From Rugalucina vietnamica (lineage: Eukaryota; Mollusca; Bivalvia; Lucinida; Lucinidae): DNA of 64,000 nt. A program made the translations under genes and the position numbers. The notes below the pieces were generated by a model, which was not told the DNA's origin, did no database searches, and worked only from the letters and a program-made list of their open reading frames with translations. This document shows positions 34,384 to 47,200 of this stretch, piece by piece (the stretch's first letter is position 1; each line of letters opens with the position of its first letter). Location of the stretch: positions 35,480,139-35,544,138 of the forward strand of contig OZ024870.1 in the NCBI GenBank assembly GCA_964017185.1, in the 5' to 3' direction.

Positions 34384-37300
34384 GTAAATAGGGCAATGAT
34401 TTTGTATAGGGCTGCAGCGATATATCGAACACTCGAGTATTTGCGGTACGACGGCCGACGAACCAGCGTATCGTATCGCCACCTGCTTTTACACAAGGTT
34501 CGCGAACCTCCTTAGAAAAGATTTCATGAAGAAAACTCTCCTTTTTTTTTTTAAGAAAACTGACATGTTTTGAGCAGAATTGCGTCTATAATTGTCCTAT
34601 TATTTACGCAATGTTTCTAGGAAGCCATTCTAATAATAAATATATGTCGGAAAATCCAACTGTATGCATTCCTACTCGGCTGAACGGTGCACTGTAAAAT
34701 CACGAGGAGCTGGAAACCAGACAAGCTAACGCGACCTTGGGATTAGCACTCCAAAGAAGCATGCTTTATTGGCTGATTTATTTTTTTTTTCCGATATAGC
34801 GAGTGCTATACTGTACGGAATACACACCGAAAATAATGAAAATCCGACCAAATCGGTCCTAAAAACCTTGGACGCCAATTGTTTTTATGCGCAATTGTGT
34901 GCGCACAGCTCATTAATATTCATAAGTAGGCACTGGACAAAAAGTGCGGGAAATTTGGTGTGCATATTTGTGTACTGACATATTACACGCCTCAATAAAC
35001 AATGTCAAAGGTGAAACTTAGCTGCATAATGCAGCCGTTTCAGCTGGCGATAATCATGTGAACTGATGCGTATAAGGATTATTTTTTGTAAGTGCTAATT
35101 TACAGGTAATTACAAAAGTTCACCGTATTGCAAACCGTATTGCGTATTGCTGTACCTGTATCGCGAACTGTATTGTATCGCCTCCTAGGTGGCAATACGC
35201 AGCCCTAATTTTGTACCTTCCTATCTTGCTTCTTGCTGTTAGAAAATGGATGCAAAGTTATTTTAATTGGTGAGTGCCAAATTCAATGATATTGCAGATT
35301 TGTTTGTGAAGTAGTTGTATTAAAACTTGTTATAATGCAACAGGACCTATTGAAGTAGGGTCCAGCGAGACCAATGGTCATGGGGACTAATAAGGACAAA
35401 TAATTGCATTATTTTATTCACAGAGGGAAGAACAGATTACTATGCCAGAAAAAGACTTGTTATCCAAGAGAAAAACAAGTACAACACCCAGAAGTACAGG
35501 CTTATTGTTCGCTTCACAAACAAAGACATTATCTGCCAGGTATATATTTTCTGTCGAACACATCTTATCCAAAGTCGGATACATTTAACTGGTACTTTGT
35601 TCAGATATTAAACAATGCACCATTTAGGCATCTATGTGATTTATTCTATGGTTTGGGGGAAAACAGCACAAACCTGTTAGGCGGTTTGGTGAACAGGTTT
35701 GTACCAAAGTCAACCTGTCGTGGATCCTTTAGCCACAACAGCAGTGTTCGCCAAATCTGTCTGACCATCTGACATGTCAGACAAAAACTAGCCTCGGTCG
35801 GACAATAATTTTGCAGCACAGGACCGAATGTCCTGTGAAAAATTTGGCTGAGCACTTTTCCGACATATTCTTGGTCAGGTGAAAATTTGTTCGGTCAGAC
35901 AAACTGATAGAGTCTGTCTGACCAAAGGTCCTGTATTTGGCGAACACTGCAACAGCACCAATTATTATTCATTTATATTTCTGATGTCTTAGCTGTTGAA
36001 TGAGATGTAAAAATTTGAATCTACCATTACGAAAACTTGCCCATGCAATAATCAGAGATTTTTTAGCTTTATAAATGGAAAATTTTCAGCTGAAAATATT
36101 GATCTTTTTCTTATTTTTGCTTAAAACGTAGATTGTGGGTACTCATTAGAATCACCTTGCCGAGGTGGCTCTAACGAGTACCCGCAATCTATGTTTTGGA
36201 GCAGAAATGATAAAAATAGGTATACCCCTGCACAGTGCACACCCCAGTATTGCTGTATCAAAGTGGGGTTCAAGTGGGGTATACATTGCACGGACATGTT
36301 TTCGTGATGCATTTCTTTTTGTAGATAGCGTACACCAGAGTGGAGGGAGATGTGATCATGACAGCCGCCTATGCACATGAACTTCCTCGCTACGGTGTCA
36401 AGGTCGGGTTGACAAACTATGCTGCCGCTTACTGTACAGGATTGCTACTAGCCAGAAGAGTAAGTATCCAGAACCTTGCGATGGCTAAAAGTACTGAAAC
36501 CATATTAGCATGGAGTGAGAACAAAGAAAATTTTTTTAACTCAACGCCAGAAAATCTGTCTTCGGGTTTTCTGACATAACTTGGTCTATACAGTCACAGG
36601 AGAAATCTTGAAGCTTAGAATTTCAACTTAAAAAGAAGAGAGTTCGTACTATCCAAGAAGCAAAAACAAAGGTGCTGATCAGCCGCACAGGAGGTCAAGG
36701 TATTTAAAGGTACAAGTAGGCAAAGATCAGGAAAAGGCGCAATCAGAAAAAGATTCCCACTCCAAAAACCGAGGTGGGAAAAAACAAAACTAGCAATCGG
36801 GTACTTATACCATGAAAACATTTCGTAAGCCGAATGAGCAGCTATTTTCCCAATAGATGGCCACTCAGTTACCTTAACTAAAAACATGAAAACATTCATA
36901 AGGTGCCAACAGCACAAAAATATTTTAAACACCAAGACATAAAACAAAAAGAACCACCACAGAAGTATCGACTTGGAATGATCAGTAACACAAAGTTACT
37001 GGCGGGTTTAAATCGATTTTACATGGCCATAACAACAGGGGTTTTGCTAACTATCAACATGCCACTGGCCCGGAGGGCCAACTGGTTTCAGAATCTACTG
37101 GCCTTCTGAATTTTCAACTGGCCCAACTATTCTTTCCAGGTCGAAGTTATTTTGGATACAGAGGTCAGCACATTGCAAGACAAATATAGCTCAAACAAAT
37201 TACAATGATTTTCGTCTAAACAGTTGGCCTTAACAGCACATAAATTATTAGCACACAATACTTATGTAGCCCAGTCATTGCACAATTACAATTCAACAGC

Positions 37301-40300
37301 TTTCCAACACTGCATTGACAGTTGGTTAAACTATTTACATCACACTTGCACTTTCACTTTGAGAATAAGCAGCACCATTTCGAACAAACACTTTTTTTTT
37401 TCTGAAAAATTCAGCTGGCCCGGAGGACCAGCTGCACCACATTTGAACTGGCCCAAGACCAAAATTTATTGGCCAGGGCCAGTGGGCCCCCTCTTAAAAA
37501 AAGCCCTGTAACAAGGTATTTAAAACTGCTTTGAAGACAAAAAGCTCTCCATACTGATGGGTAAAACCCAGTACGTTGTGGCTAACAATATGGAAATAGG
37601 ATTGTTACCCTTGGATATTTTGAGGATTTTAGGCCATATTGATGGTTCCATCAGCTCTTAAGAAAGACTAGACAATCCAGGATTTGTGGATTGTGGGGAA
37701 AAGACGGGGTTAGAAATAAGCAGGTGCCCCCTTGCCTGCCAGGGGTTAAATTTGTTGGGGGCAACCTGACCTTAGTGGAAGGTTGCCCCAGGACAAGTTG
37801 AAATTCTCAGGGATCCCACTGCATTTTGAAACTGAGGGTATATTTGACCTTTTTCCTCATTTTTGTACCCCCAATGTATAGAACTATATAGAGACCCCCT
37901 TTAATTTTGGGGGTACAAGCCTAATTTTGGGGGTAAAAAACCCTCTGCAGAGGGTAAATGGGAATGCTGATTCTCCCAACAAGTTTTTGACCTGATAATT
38001 CTTAGTATTCGCAACAATGAAAATTGAATCATATCTTTGAAGTTAAGCAGTAATAATATTGTTACAGTAAAAACTATATAACATTTGCTATGGGGCAAGT
38101 TAAAAACTTGAGGGGCAAGTTCAAATTAATTCTAGATTGTCCCCCGGACAAGTTGTTTCCTGGGTCTTATTTCTAACACTGAAAAAGTACACATTGGCCA
38201 GTAAATATTGTCACTAAGTTGCCAGCCCAGAAGCTGTGGTTAAAACTAAAAGGTAGGCAAAGTTGGGTAATCGATTTTGAACATGGGGGACCGGGACTGG
38301 TATTGCTGACATTCCTGTGTTTCTTCTTCAACCAATAACATTTTGTCCTTTTATACCTGCAGTTACTTAAGAAGTTGAAGTTGGACGGTATCTATGAAGG
38401 TCAAAAGGAGGTCGATGGGGAACAGTACTGCGTTGAAGACGAAGACGGACAGCCCGGTGCATTCAGGTGCTACCTTGACGTTGGTCTCGTCAGAACCACG
38501 ACTGGCAACAGGGTGTTCGGGGCCATGAAGGGAGCTGCTGATGGAGGACTGGATATCCCACACAGGTGAAATATCTTGAATAAATCTTGACATCCATTTT
38601 GACCTTTTGTACATCTGTAGAGCACTCAACAGTATCCAGAAATTTGTATGGATTGTAGTACATGTACCAACATTTTGTAATTTAGGAAACTTAACCAGTT
38701 AACTTATGGCAGCCGATTAAGGGTATTTAATAGAGAATTAAGTGAAAGTGTATTATTCATAAACTGCTAATGATGGTTGCATAGTTCAGCTGAGAACAAT
38801 GCTGACAGTATTAACAATTTGCTGAAGCAGTTTGCCATACATTGCTCTCAATTGATATAATCAAAGTATAATAATTTTGATGTTTACTTTTATATAATAG
38901 TAAGAAAAAATATTCTCAAGTTTTTAAGTCAAAAGTTTCAAGCTTCTGCAGAGAAGCCTGTATTGCTTGCATTGCCTGTATTGCACTGGGCTTAAACCTG
39001 TTTGCTCTTTTCTCAGGTAAAATAATCAGGTCCTTTACATTACAATTACAGCACAAAGCGTTTCCCTGGCTACGACAGTGAGAGTGGAGAGTTCAGCGCG
39101 GAGGTTCACAGGAACCACATCTTTGGCAAACACGTCGGCGAGTACATGAAGAAACTACAGGAAGAAGATGATGAAGCCTACAAGAGACAGTTCTCACAGT
39201 TCATCAAGAATGGCGTCACAGGAGATAATGTAAGCTCTCGTAGTTGTAATATAGTTTTAGGTATTTGGTATGCCTAAAAGAGAAAGTCTCTCATTTCGCC
39301 AAGAATGGCATCACTGTAGATGATGTAAATTCTCATTGTTAAAAAATATAGTAAAAGAAGTTATGTTTGGCTGCTCAAGTCCTCTTTGCCATCTGGGCTT
39401 TTCAAATGGCATGTTTGTCAGCATGACATGTTGCCAACACTTCTATTTTAACCAAATGCATTGACCTGAAGTTAGGGAAGTACATGTGTTTGATGATAAG
39501 AGCCGTGATGGGAGAAAACCGGTCTTCAGGGTGACGCAAACCGACCTGTAGTACAGTCTCGGAAAAAGACTAGAAGCTTGAAATTTCGGATTTAATGAGA
39601 AGAGGGATTTTATGATCTTGTTTCGAAAACAAAGATGCTGATCAGCTTTACAGTTACTGCTTGCATAGGTAATAATCCGGTTTTCTCACAATGCGGCTCA
39701 TAGATGAACGAGTATTTTACATCGAATATTTCCACTATCTAGTCTTCTGTTAAATGAGCTTTGTCATGGGAAAACAGGATTTTTGCCTATAGTATGTGTA
39801 AACAAAGGCACAGATCAAATAATTTTCGCTACACAGCTAGTACAATACTTCCGCTACTTGTATGCAAAATTTCAAGCTGTTTGCCTTATCCTGTGAGTGT
39901 ATAGACGAGTTTGTTTGCGACCTGGTTGGAAACCCCAAAGCCGGGTTTTCTCACCAAGAAATTCTCGGGTCCTTGCACAAATAATGGTAGGTAGGATGAA
40001 AAGTTTGCCAACATGGAATGATGAGACTTGAACTCTCTCACTGAAGCAGAGATTGTCGACATCTAGTTCTCTGACCATGGTGGTGGTATAGTATCAGTCA
40101 GAATTTCAGATAGCATGAATTTCAGTAAGCATGCAGGTTTTCCACACAGTTGTTCACACCATGTATTTATACAATCCCTCCTCTTGTGCGATGGCGTAGT
40201 GGTAGAGCGTCTGACTCTTAATAGAGAGGTCCTGGGTTCGATCCCCACAGGCGTCACCGTGTTGTGTCCTTGAGCAAGACATATTAACTCCCTACAGTGT

Positions 40301-43300
40301 ACTGGTTAAACCCAGGAATCGTTGGCTTCATCCCAACATGACTGAAAAATGGTTGACTGAGACGTTAAGCCTCAATACAAACAAACAAAATCTTCGTAAG
40401 TTCCACATTTCAAGATTCAGGCACAACCTGTTCAGCATTCTGTTGAAAAAATAAGGCAGCAGGACTTATTGTGTTATTGATCTTTCTCTGTTTTCTGGCA
40501 TGGAGTGATGACAATTGAACTCTCTCACTGAAACATATTGTCGACACATAGTTCTCTGACCATGCCATTATAAATGGGTTATAGATTTTCAAACCACCAG
40601 GGGCCAGTTGTTCAAAACTTTATTACGTAAGCAAATACACTATCATTTTTTTGTTGATAAAATGTGAGAATCCTTTGCCATTTGTTGATAAAATGTGAGA
40701 ATCCTTTGCAAGGCAAAGGATTCTCACATTTTGTCAACAAAAAAAAAACAAAAAAACAAAAAAAAAACAAAAACAGTAATATTCATGTTTGAAATTTTGA
40801 CGAATCGTTAACTTTTAATGTCGCTTAATTTTGAACAACTTCACCCAGGCAGGTAAATGTCCAATTCATTTTGAAGTAAGACCCAAGGCTGGTCTTCACA
40901 TCTAGTACATTACTTTTATGAAGATTTGGTTTTGAAAATATTTCATGGCCATGCTTCCTCTTCTAATTCAAGAATATCCTTTATTATACCCCCCGCAAAA
41001 CGAAGTTTTAGGGGGGTATACTGTTTTCAGTCTGTCCGTAATTCCGTGATTCCGTCATTCCGTGATTCCGTCATTCCGTGATTCCGTCATTCCGTCAACA
41101 TTTTGACATCTTTGCTGAATAACTTAAGTAGTTTTTGCCCGATGTTCTTCAAATTTTCAACACACCTGCACCATTAGACAACACATGTGTGATATGAATT
41201 TAGGGGCCAAAGGGTCAGTTTTGCAAGAGTTATGGGACTTTTTAAACCTATACATAGAATGTTTGCCATAGTGCTAATAGTGCATACTTTGTGAAATCAA
41301 CTCCTCCTACAGCTTTCAATATTCTCTTTTGATACTTTGCAGATATGTGCCAGAGATATTGAAGATATGCATGAAGAAGTATTATGCTGAAAAAATGAAT
41401 TTTGACAAATTTACGGCATTTTGAACTTAGCCAATTTTCGATAATTGCCATATTCAATAATGGTTGGTAGTGCATAGTTTGTGAAATCAACTCCTCCTAG
41501 GGCTTTCATTATTTCTTTTCAATACTTTGCAGACATGTTCCACACATATTGAAGATGTGCATGAAGAATTATAATGCTGAAAAAATAATTTTTGACAAAT
41601 TTACAGCATTTTTTAACATAGCCATTTTTTGACCATTGCTTAAACAATAATGGTTGGTAGTGCATATTTTGTGAAATCAACTCCTCCTAGGGCTTTCAGT
41701 ATTTCTTTTCAATACTTTGCAGATATGTTCCACACATAATGAAGATGTGCATGAAGAATTATAATGCTGAAAAAACAATTTTTGACAAATTTACAGCATT
41801 TTTCAACATAGCCATTTTTTGACCATTGCTTATATACAATAATGATTGGTAGTTCATAGTTTGTGAAATCAACTCCTCCTAGGGCTTTCAGTATTTCTTT
41901 TCAATACTTTGCAGACATGTTCAACACATATTGAAGATGTGCATGAAGAATTACAATGCTGAAAAAATTATTTTTGACAAATTTACAGCATTTTTTAACA
42001 TAGCCATTTTTTGACCATTGCTTAAACAATAATGGTTGGTAGTGCATATTTTGTGAAATCAACTCCTCCTAGGGCTTTCAGTATTTCTTTTCAATACTTT
42101 GCAGATATGTTCCACACGTAATGAAGATGTGCATGAAGAATTATAATGCTGAAAAAATAATTTTTGACAAATTTACAGCATTTTTCAACATAGCCATTTT
42201 TTGACCATTACTTATATACAAAAATGGGTGGTAGTGCACATTTTGTGAAATCAACTCCTCCAAGGGCTTTCAGTATTTCTTTTTGATACTTTTCAGACAT
42301 GTTCCTCACATATTGAAGATGTGCATGAAGAATTATAATACTGAAAAAATAATTTTTGACAAATTTACAGCATTTTTTAACATAGCCATTTTTTGACCAT
42401 TGCTTTTATACAATGATGGTTTGTGAAATCAACTCCTCCTGGGGCTTTCAGTATTTCTTTTCAATACTTTGCAGACATGTTCCACACATATTGAAGATGT
42501 GCATGAATAATTATAATACTGAAAAAGTGATATTTGACAAATTTACATCATTTTTCAACATAGCCATTTCTTGACCATTGCTTATATACAATAATGGTTG
42601 GTAGTGCATACTTTGTGAAATCAACTCCTCCTAGGGCTTTCAATGTTTCTTTAAGATTCTTTGTAGATTTGTTCCAGATATATTTTAGATGTGCATGAAT
42701 AATTTTCATGCTGAAAATTTAATTTTTGACAAACTTACAGCTTTTATTTAACTTAGCCAATTTTTACCATTTCTCATGATAAACAATGATCATAGTGCAT
42801 ACAGTGAAATCAACCTCAAGCTTTCAATATATTCTTTTAATATCTTATAGATGTGACTGGCATACTGGGGATGTACATGAAGGATTATAATGCTGAAAAG
42901 ATATCTTTGACAAATTTTTTGCATGTTTGACTTAGGAAGTTATTGGCCAGCTTCAGATAATTTTGCGGGGGGTATACTGAAAGCCTTGCTTGCAGCCAAT
43001 TTCTAGTTGTTGATAAGTGTTGAATGAAATATATAGCACTAAACCAGGAGTTGGAGAGTGTGGTCAGGATAAATGTATCTTAATGATAACTCGACTGCAA
43101 GTCTATAATCAATGTGTACAAAAAGCTTGAAAATTTTTGATTTCGTTAAATGATAATTGATAGACAGATGATGATGATTGCATAGTTCAGCTGATCATTG
43201 ATGAATAGCTTGTCTTTCGCTCCTATCTGAATCTGTCTAATTAATGAGATTGCAGACAGTAAAACTAATAACATAAGTTGAATAAAAAGCCATTGTTATA

Positions 43301-44220
43301 TATCCTTAGTGATTTCTCCTTCAAGGCAAGAGTCTTGCGTTTGATCCTGTCTTTTCCAGTATTTTAGATGAGGCTGAACAGATCTCCATATACATTTAGC
43401 TCCTAGTGGGACATGAAATCTTGAACACTGCAACATTAACACACATTTCAGATTGAAGAGATGTACAAGAAGTGTCATGCCGCTATCCGAGCTGACCCAG
43501 AACCCAAGTCACGTGGTCCGAGAGAGGTCAAGGTCAAGAGGTAAGGTCAGAAGTCGGCAAACAACAATCATTAGTTGCCGACTGACAACAAAACCAGGAT
43601 GCTATGGGATAATCAACTAACCTACTGTACATATTTTTGAGCAACCATATGAGAAAAACCAACAATCTGGGTTTCCGACCAGGTGGACACAAACGGTCCT
43701 GTACAGTCACAGCTGTCTAGAAGCTTGAAATTTCGGATTGAAGAGGAATTGTACTATCTGTGTAGCGAAAACAAAGGCGGTGCACAGCTGATCAGCGTCT
43801 TTGTTTTCTCACATGCAGTTTGTTGTTTTCTCATGTGGTGGCTCATATTCTAGCACAGAAATCAGTTTATGATGACTGCATAGTTCAGCTGACAGTGATG
43901 TTGAAATATTCTTTCGCTCCTATCTGAGACTGCTTTCAAAAGTGCAAAACAATTTAATGTAGTAAAAATACAAAATTCTTGTCCTAAAACAGCTCAACAT
44001 ATCAGAATGTTTCAAGCTTGTACATTTGTTACATTTTAAATTTGAGGTTTATATTATGAACAGGATGCCTAACTGACAATGATATACAACTTAATATTGC
44101 TGTGATGGGTCTTTTTTGCCCCGTTCGATGCTTTTAAAGGTTCAAGTTCATTTCCAGAAGTAAGCACATTCTTACAGAAGTTGTTGTAGATGAAAGAATA
44201 AGTGCTGGGTTACTGTGAAC

Positions 44221-44251
<31 letters not shown>

Positions 44252-47200
44252 GGTGTTAAAAATGTGGTCAAGTAAAAAGAAAACAAAAATGAAAAGTCCA
44301 TGCTTCTTCAAAATGATGATGCATCATTGGCATTACTTGTAGATTTTAGATCATTTACTTTGATGATTGTAAAAGCTGTAGACAGTTGATGATGATTGCA
44401 TAGTTCAGCTGACTGTACTGATGAAAAATTATCTTTCGCTCCTATCTGAGACTGTCTACATCTAGAATAACAGGGTAGTATTATTACATGTATTAGCATC
44501 ATACCAAGTGTTTCACATTTACCATATGAGCCACTGCATAAGCAAATTATACACAAAGGTGAAGATCATGCCCCGAGGTTAGATCAAAATTTACAGCCCC
44601 TTTCACTCGAGTTTGCCGTTCTAGCATTTAGGTCAATCAAATTTGTTCACTCGAGTTTGCCGTTTGTTTGTCAATCAGGTAACTTTTTATTCTATTTTAG
44701 AACTGAAACATTGTCCCAGGTACCAGGTGTTCTTACACCAAAAGAAGACAAACTATGGGCAAAGTAACTGAATGGTTCTTTTATTCTTAATCTTTAAATT
44801 GGTTAGGGTGGCCAAACTTAAATTTCCTACTTTTCCACAATCCAAATCAATTGCAAATTGCTCTGGTCAACCCTGAAGAGAACCAACAAAAGGTGGCCAA
44901 ATCTGCTGATTTCGATTGTATACCAATCTAACTTGCTTTATAAATCAATCACCACATGAAAATTGTCAGGAAGATTATTTCTATGTTGGCAAGTTGATAG
45001 GGTAATCTCTTCGCTACTTTACAAAGAAGTCAACAGTTCATCAATGAATTTATATAGATTGTTTGCAATATTAGAAAGAACTTAGGTGTTATGTTGGCCA
45101 TACTTAGAGTTCCCCGGCTGTAAAATCTATTCAGCATTTATCTTTACATAATGTTGTCACCTCTTCTGATAAAAACATTGTTATTGTTTGGTTAAAGCAC
45201 ATTTTTATTTCAAAATTCTTTGCACAACATATACAATGCATATTAAGAACACACATTTATAACAGGATAGAGACAAAGCAGAATTTTATCAATTTAAGCA
45301 GTTACCTGATCAGTATCTAGATGGCAACAATTCCACATAGTAAGTAAAAATTTCGCTCGAGTTTGCCGTTTTAAAAGGACATTTAGTTTGAAACTGTCAT
45401 TCACATCAGGGCTATTCCAGTTGAACATAGGTACCCCGGAAAGACGGCACTTTAATAAACTTCTATCGTAGGGTCCTTCGTTGGTTAAAATACTTCTGTA
45501 TGTGGTGGGAGTTGGAGAAAAATTGCTTCTATAGGAGGTGGGGTATTTTTTCGTGTTGAAAATCGGTTCTAAGGTGTGATATTCAATGCAATGCATAGAA
45601 GCAAATTAAACAGACTAAAAACCTTTCATTCGCCCGATCCGACTTCGATTTTTTCCTGAGAGAGTGCTCTCTATCACGTTCGCGCGGTGGGGTATGAAAG
45701 CCCCTGCCGAGCCGAGCTGCCGAGCTTGCTATGCCGAGCCAGGTTTTTGACTAATTATTGCTTAAAGCTCGATATATTCATGGAAAATAATATACAGAAT
45801 GATATTTTATAACATTTGAATTGATTTTATATAATTGGGAATCGTTTACATAAACTCAGTTATGCTAATTTGCCAAATTTATTGGATTTGATAGAAAATC
45901 AAAGCTTTTGTACCAGTCAAATAGAAAAATGCCATCACATTTAGTTTTAAAATTAATCATGACGAACAAGATCTTAAGCATCTGTGCGATTTTATCTATT
46001 TCAACATATGAAAACATTCATTTTTGGTAGTTCGAGTTTTATTGGCGATTACAAGTCAAAAACCTGGCTCGGCAGGGTCTTTTTATACAGCTCGGCTCGG
46101 CAGGGGCTTTCATACCCCACCCGTTGGCGCTACAAGGTGACGAGTGCAAAAAAACTGAATCAGGAAATTGTCAGCGATCGAGGTTGTTTTTTGGCATTTT
46201 AAGCCTAGAAAAGGCATTTGAACTGGGATTTTGGTCAGAAATCACAATTACAGACCTGTTGAAAGCTAAAATGGCAGCTCATTGATGAATTTAATGATGT
46301 TTAGACACAAAACGTAGCGATATAGGACTTGTATCGCTCTCCCAAAGCAAGTATTAGCTTTTTGGAAAATGCAAAAAACAAACTCAGTGGCACACATTAC
46401 TGGAAAAAAAATAATCTCAGCATGATAACGGTTAAGAGTGACGTTACACATATAATTAATTGGATATAGCCCATTGTTGAAAATAGGCACAATAATCATG
46501 AAAGCTGATGAGATTCAAACACGCTTCCTTGTCCACATGGCTTGCTGATCAGGATGATAAAATGAAGATATATTTTCAAAAAATGGGTATTCAATCTTTA
46601 TAGTGAGAACATTATTTTAATGACTTTTGACAAAAATCACACAATACAGTTCCGTAAAACAGCAATCTGTTCCTAAAAAATTCCCTCTTAATTTACTTCT
46701 ATCCGTATTAAATTTTGCTTCTGTAGGAGGGTGTTTTATTGAAATGAACGGTTCTGTAGGTGGCTCAGTCGAGATGAAATTCACTTCTATAGGTGGAGGG
46801 TCAAAATTCAAAGTGCCTTCTTCCCCCCGTACTTATGTTTTACTGGAATAGCCCTCAGCAGATCAATCAATCCAGATGTCTTTGTGGACGACATGAAAAG
46901 AAACTCAGATCTTTGCAACACCTGGTCTTCTTGTGTGATGCAAATGCTCAAACGGCAAACTCGAGTGAAAGGGGCTGTATCCTGCTCATAAATGTTAAAA
47001 TGTCAACAAACTGTTGGCATTTTAAGATTTATTAGCAGGATAAATTAAATGCTTCGGCGTTCAAAGCCTTCAATATAAATATATTTTAGGCTATTTTGCT
47101 ATTTAGGAGCAGTTTAAATTTTAGTCTCAGCTAAGTTGAGCATGAAAAAAGTTTTATAACCACGGGGTCAGATATGAAGTACCGTTGTAGCCAATCAAAA

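Larger units (their letters stand above)
44594..46979. mobile_element. Foldback element in RPL5 intron 7 with nested insertions
   Basis: Outer ends TACAGCCCCTTTCACTCGAG and CTCGAGTGAAAGGGGCTGTA are perfect inverted repeats continuing into GTTTGCCGTT/AACGGCAAAC. Extra CTCGAGTTTGCCGTT copies occur at about 44651 and 45357. A hAT-like layer (45407-46855) and a 436-bp foldback (45686-46121) lie inside. No target duplication was found at the outer ends. Confidence 0.8.

Noticed and set aside
32342..34978. Similar 69- and 79-codon frames at 32342-32581 and 34769-34978
   Set aside because: They are the same interior stretch of two copies of one hAT MITE; no protein features.
40190..40262. Functional tRNA gene
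   Set aside because: Followed by a SINE body and (CAAA)n tail; acceptor pairing is poor.
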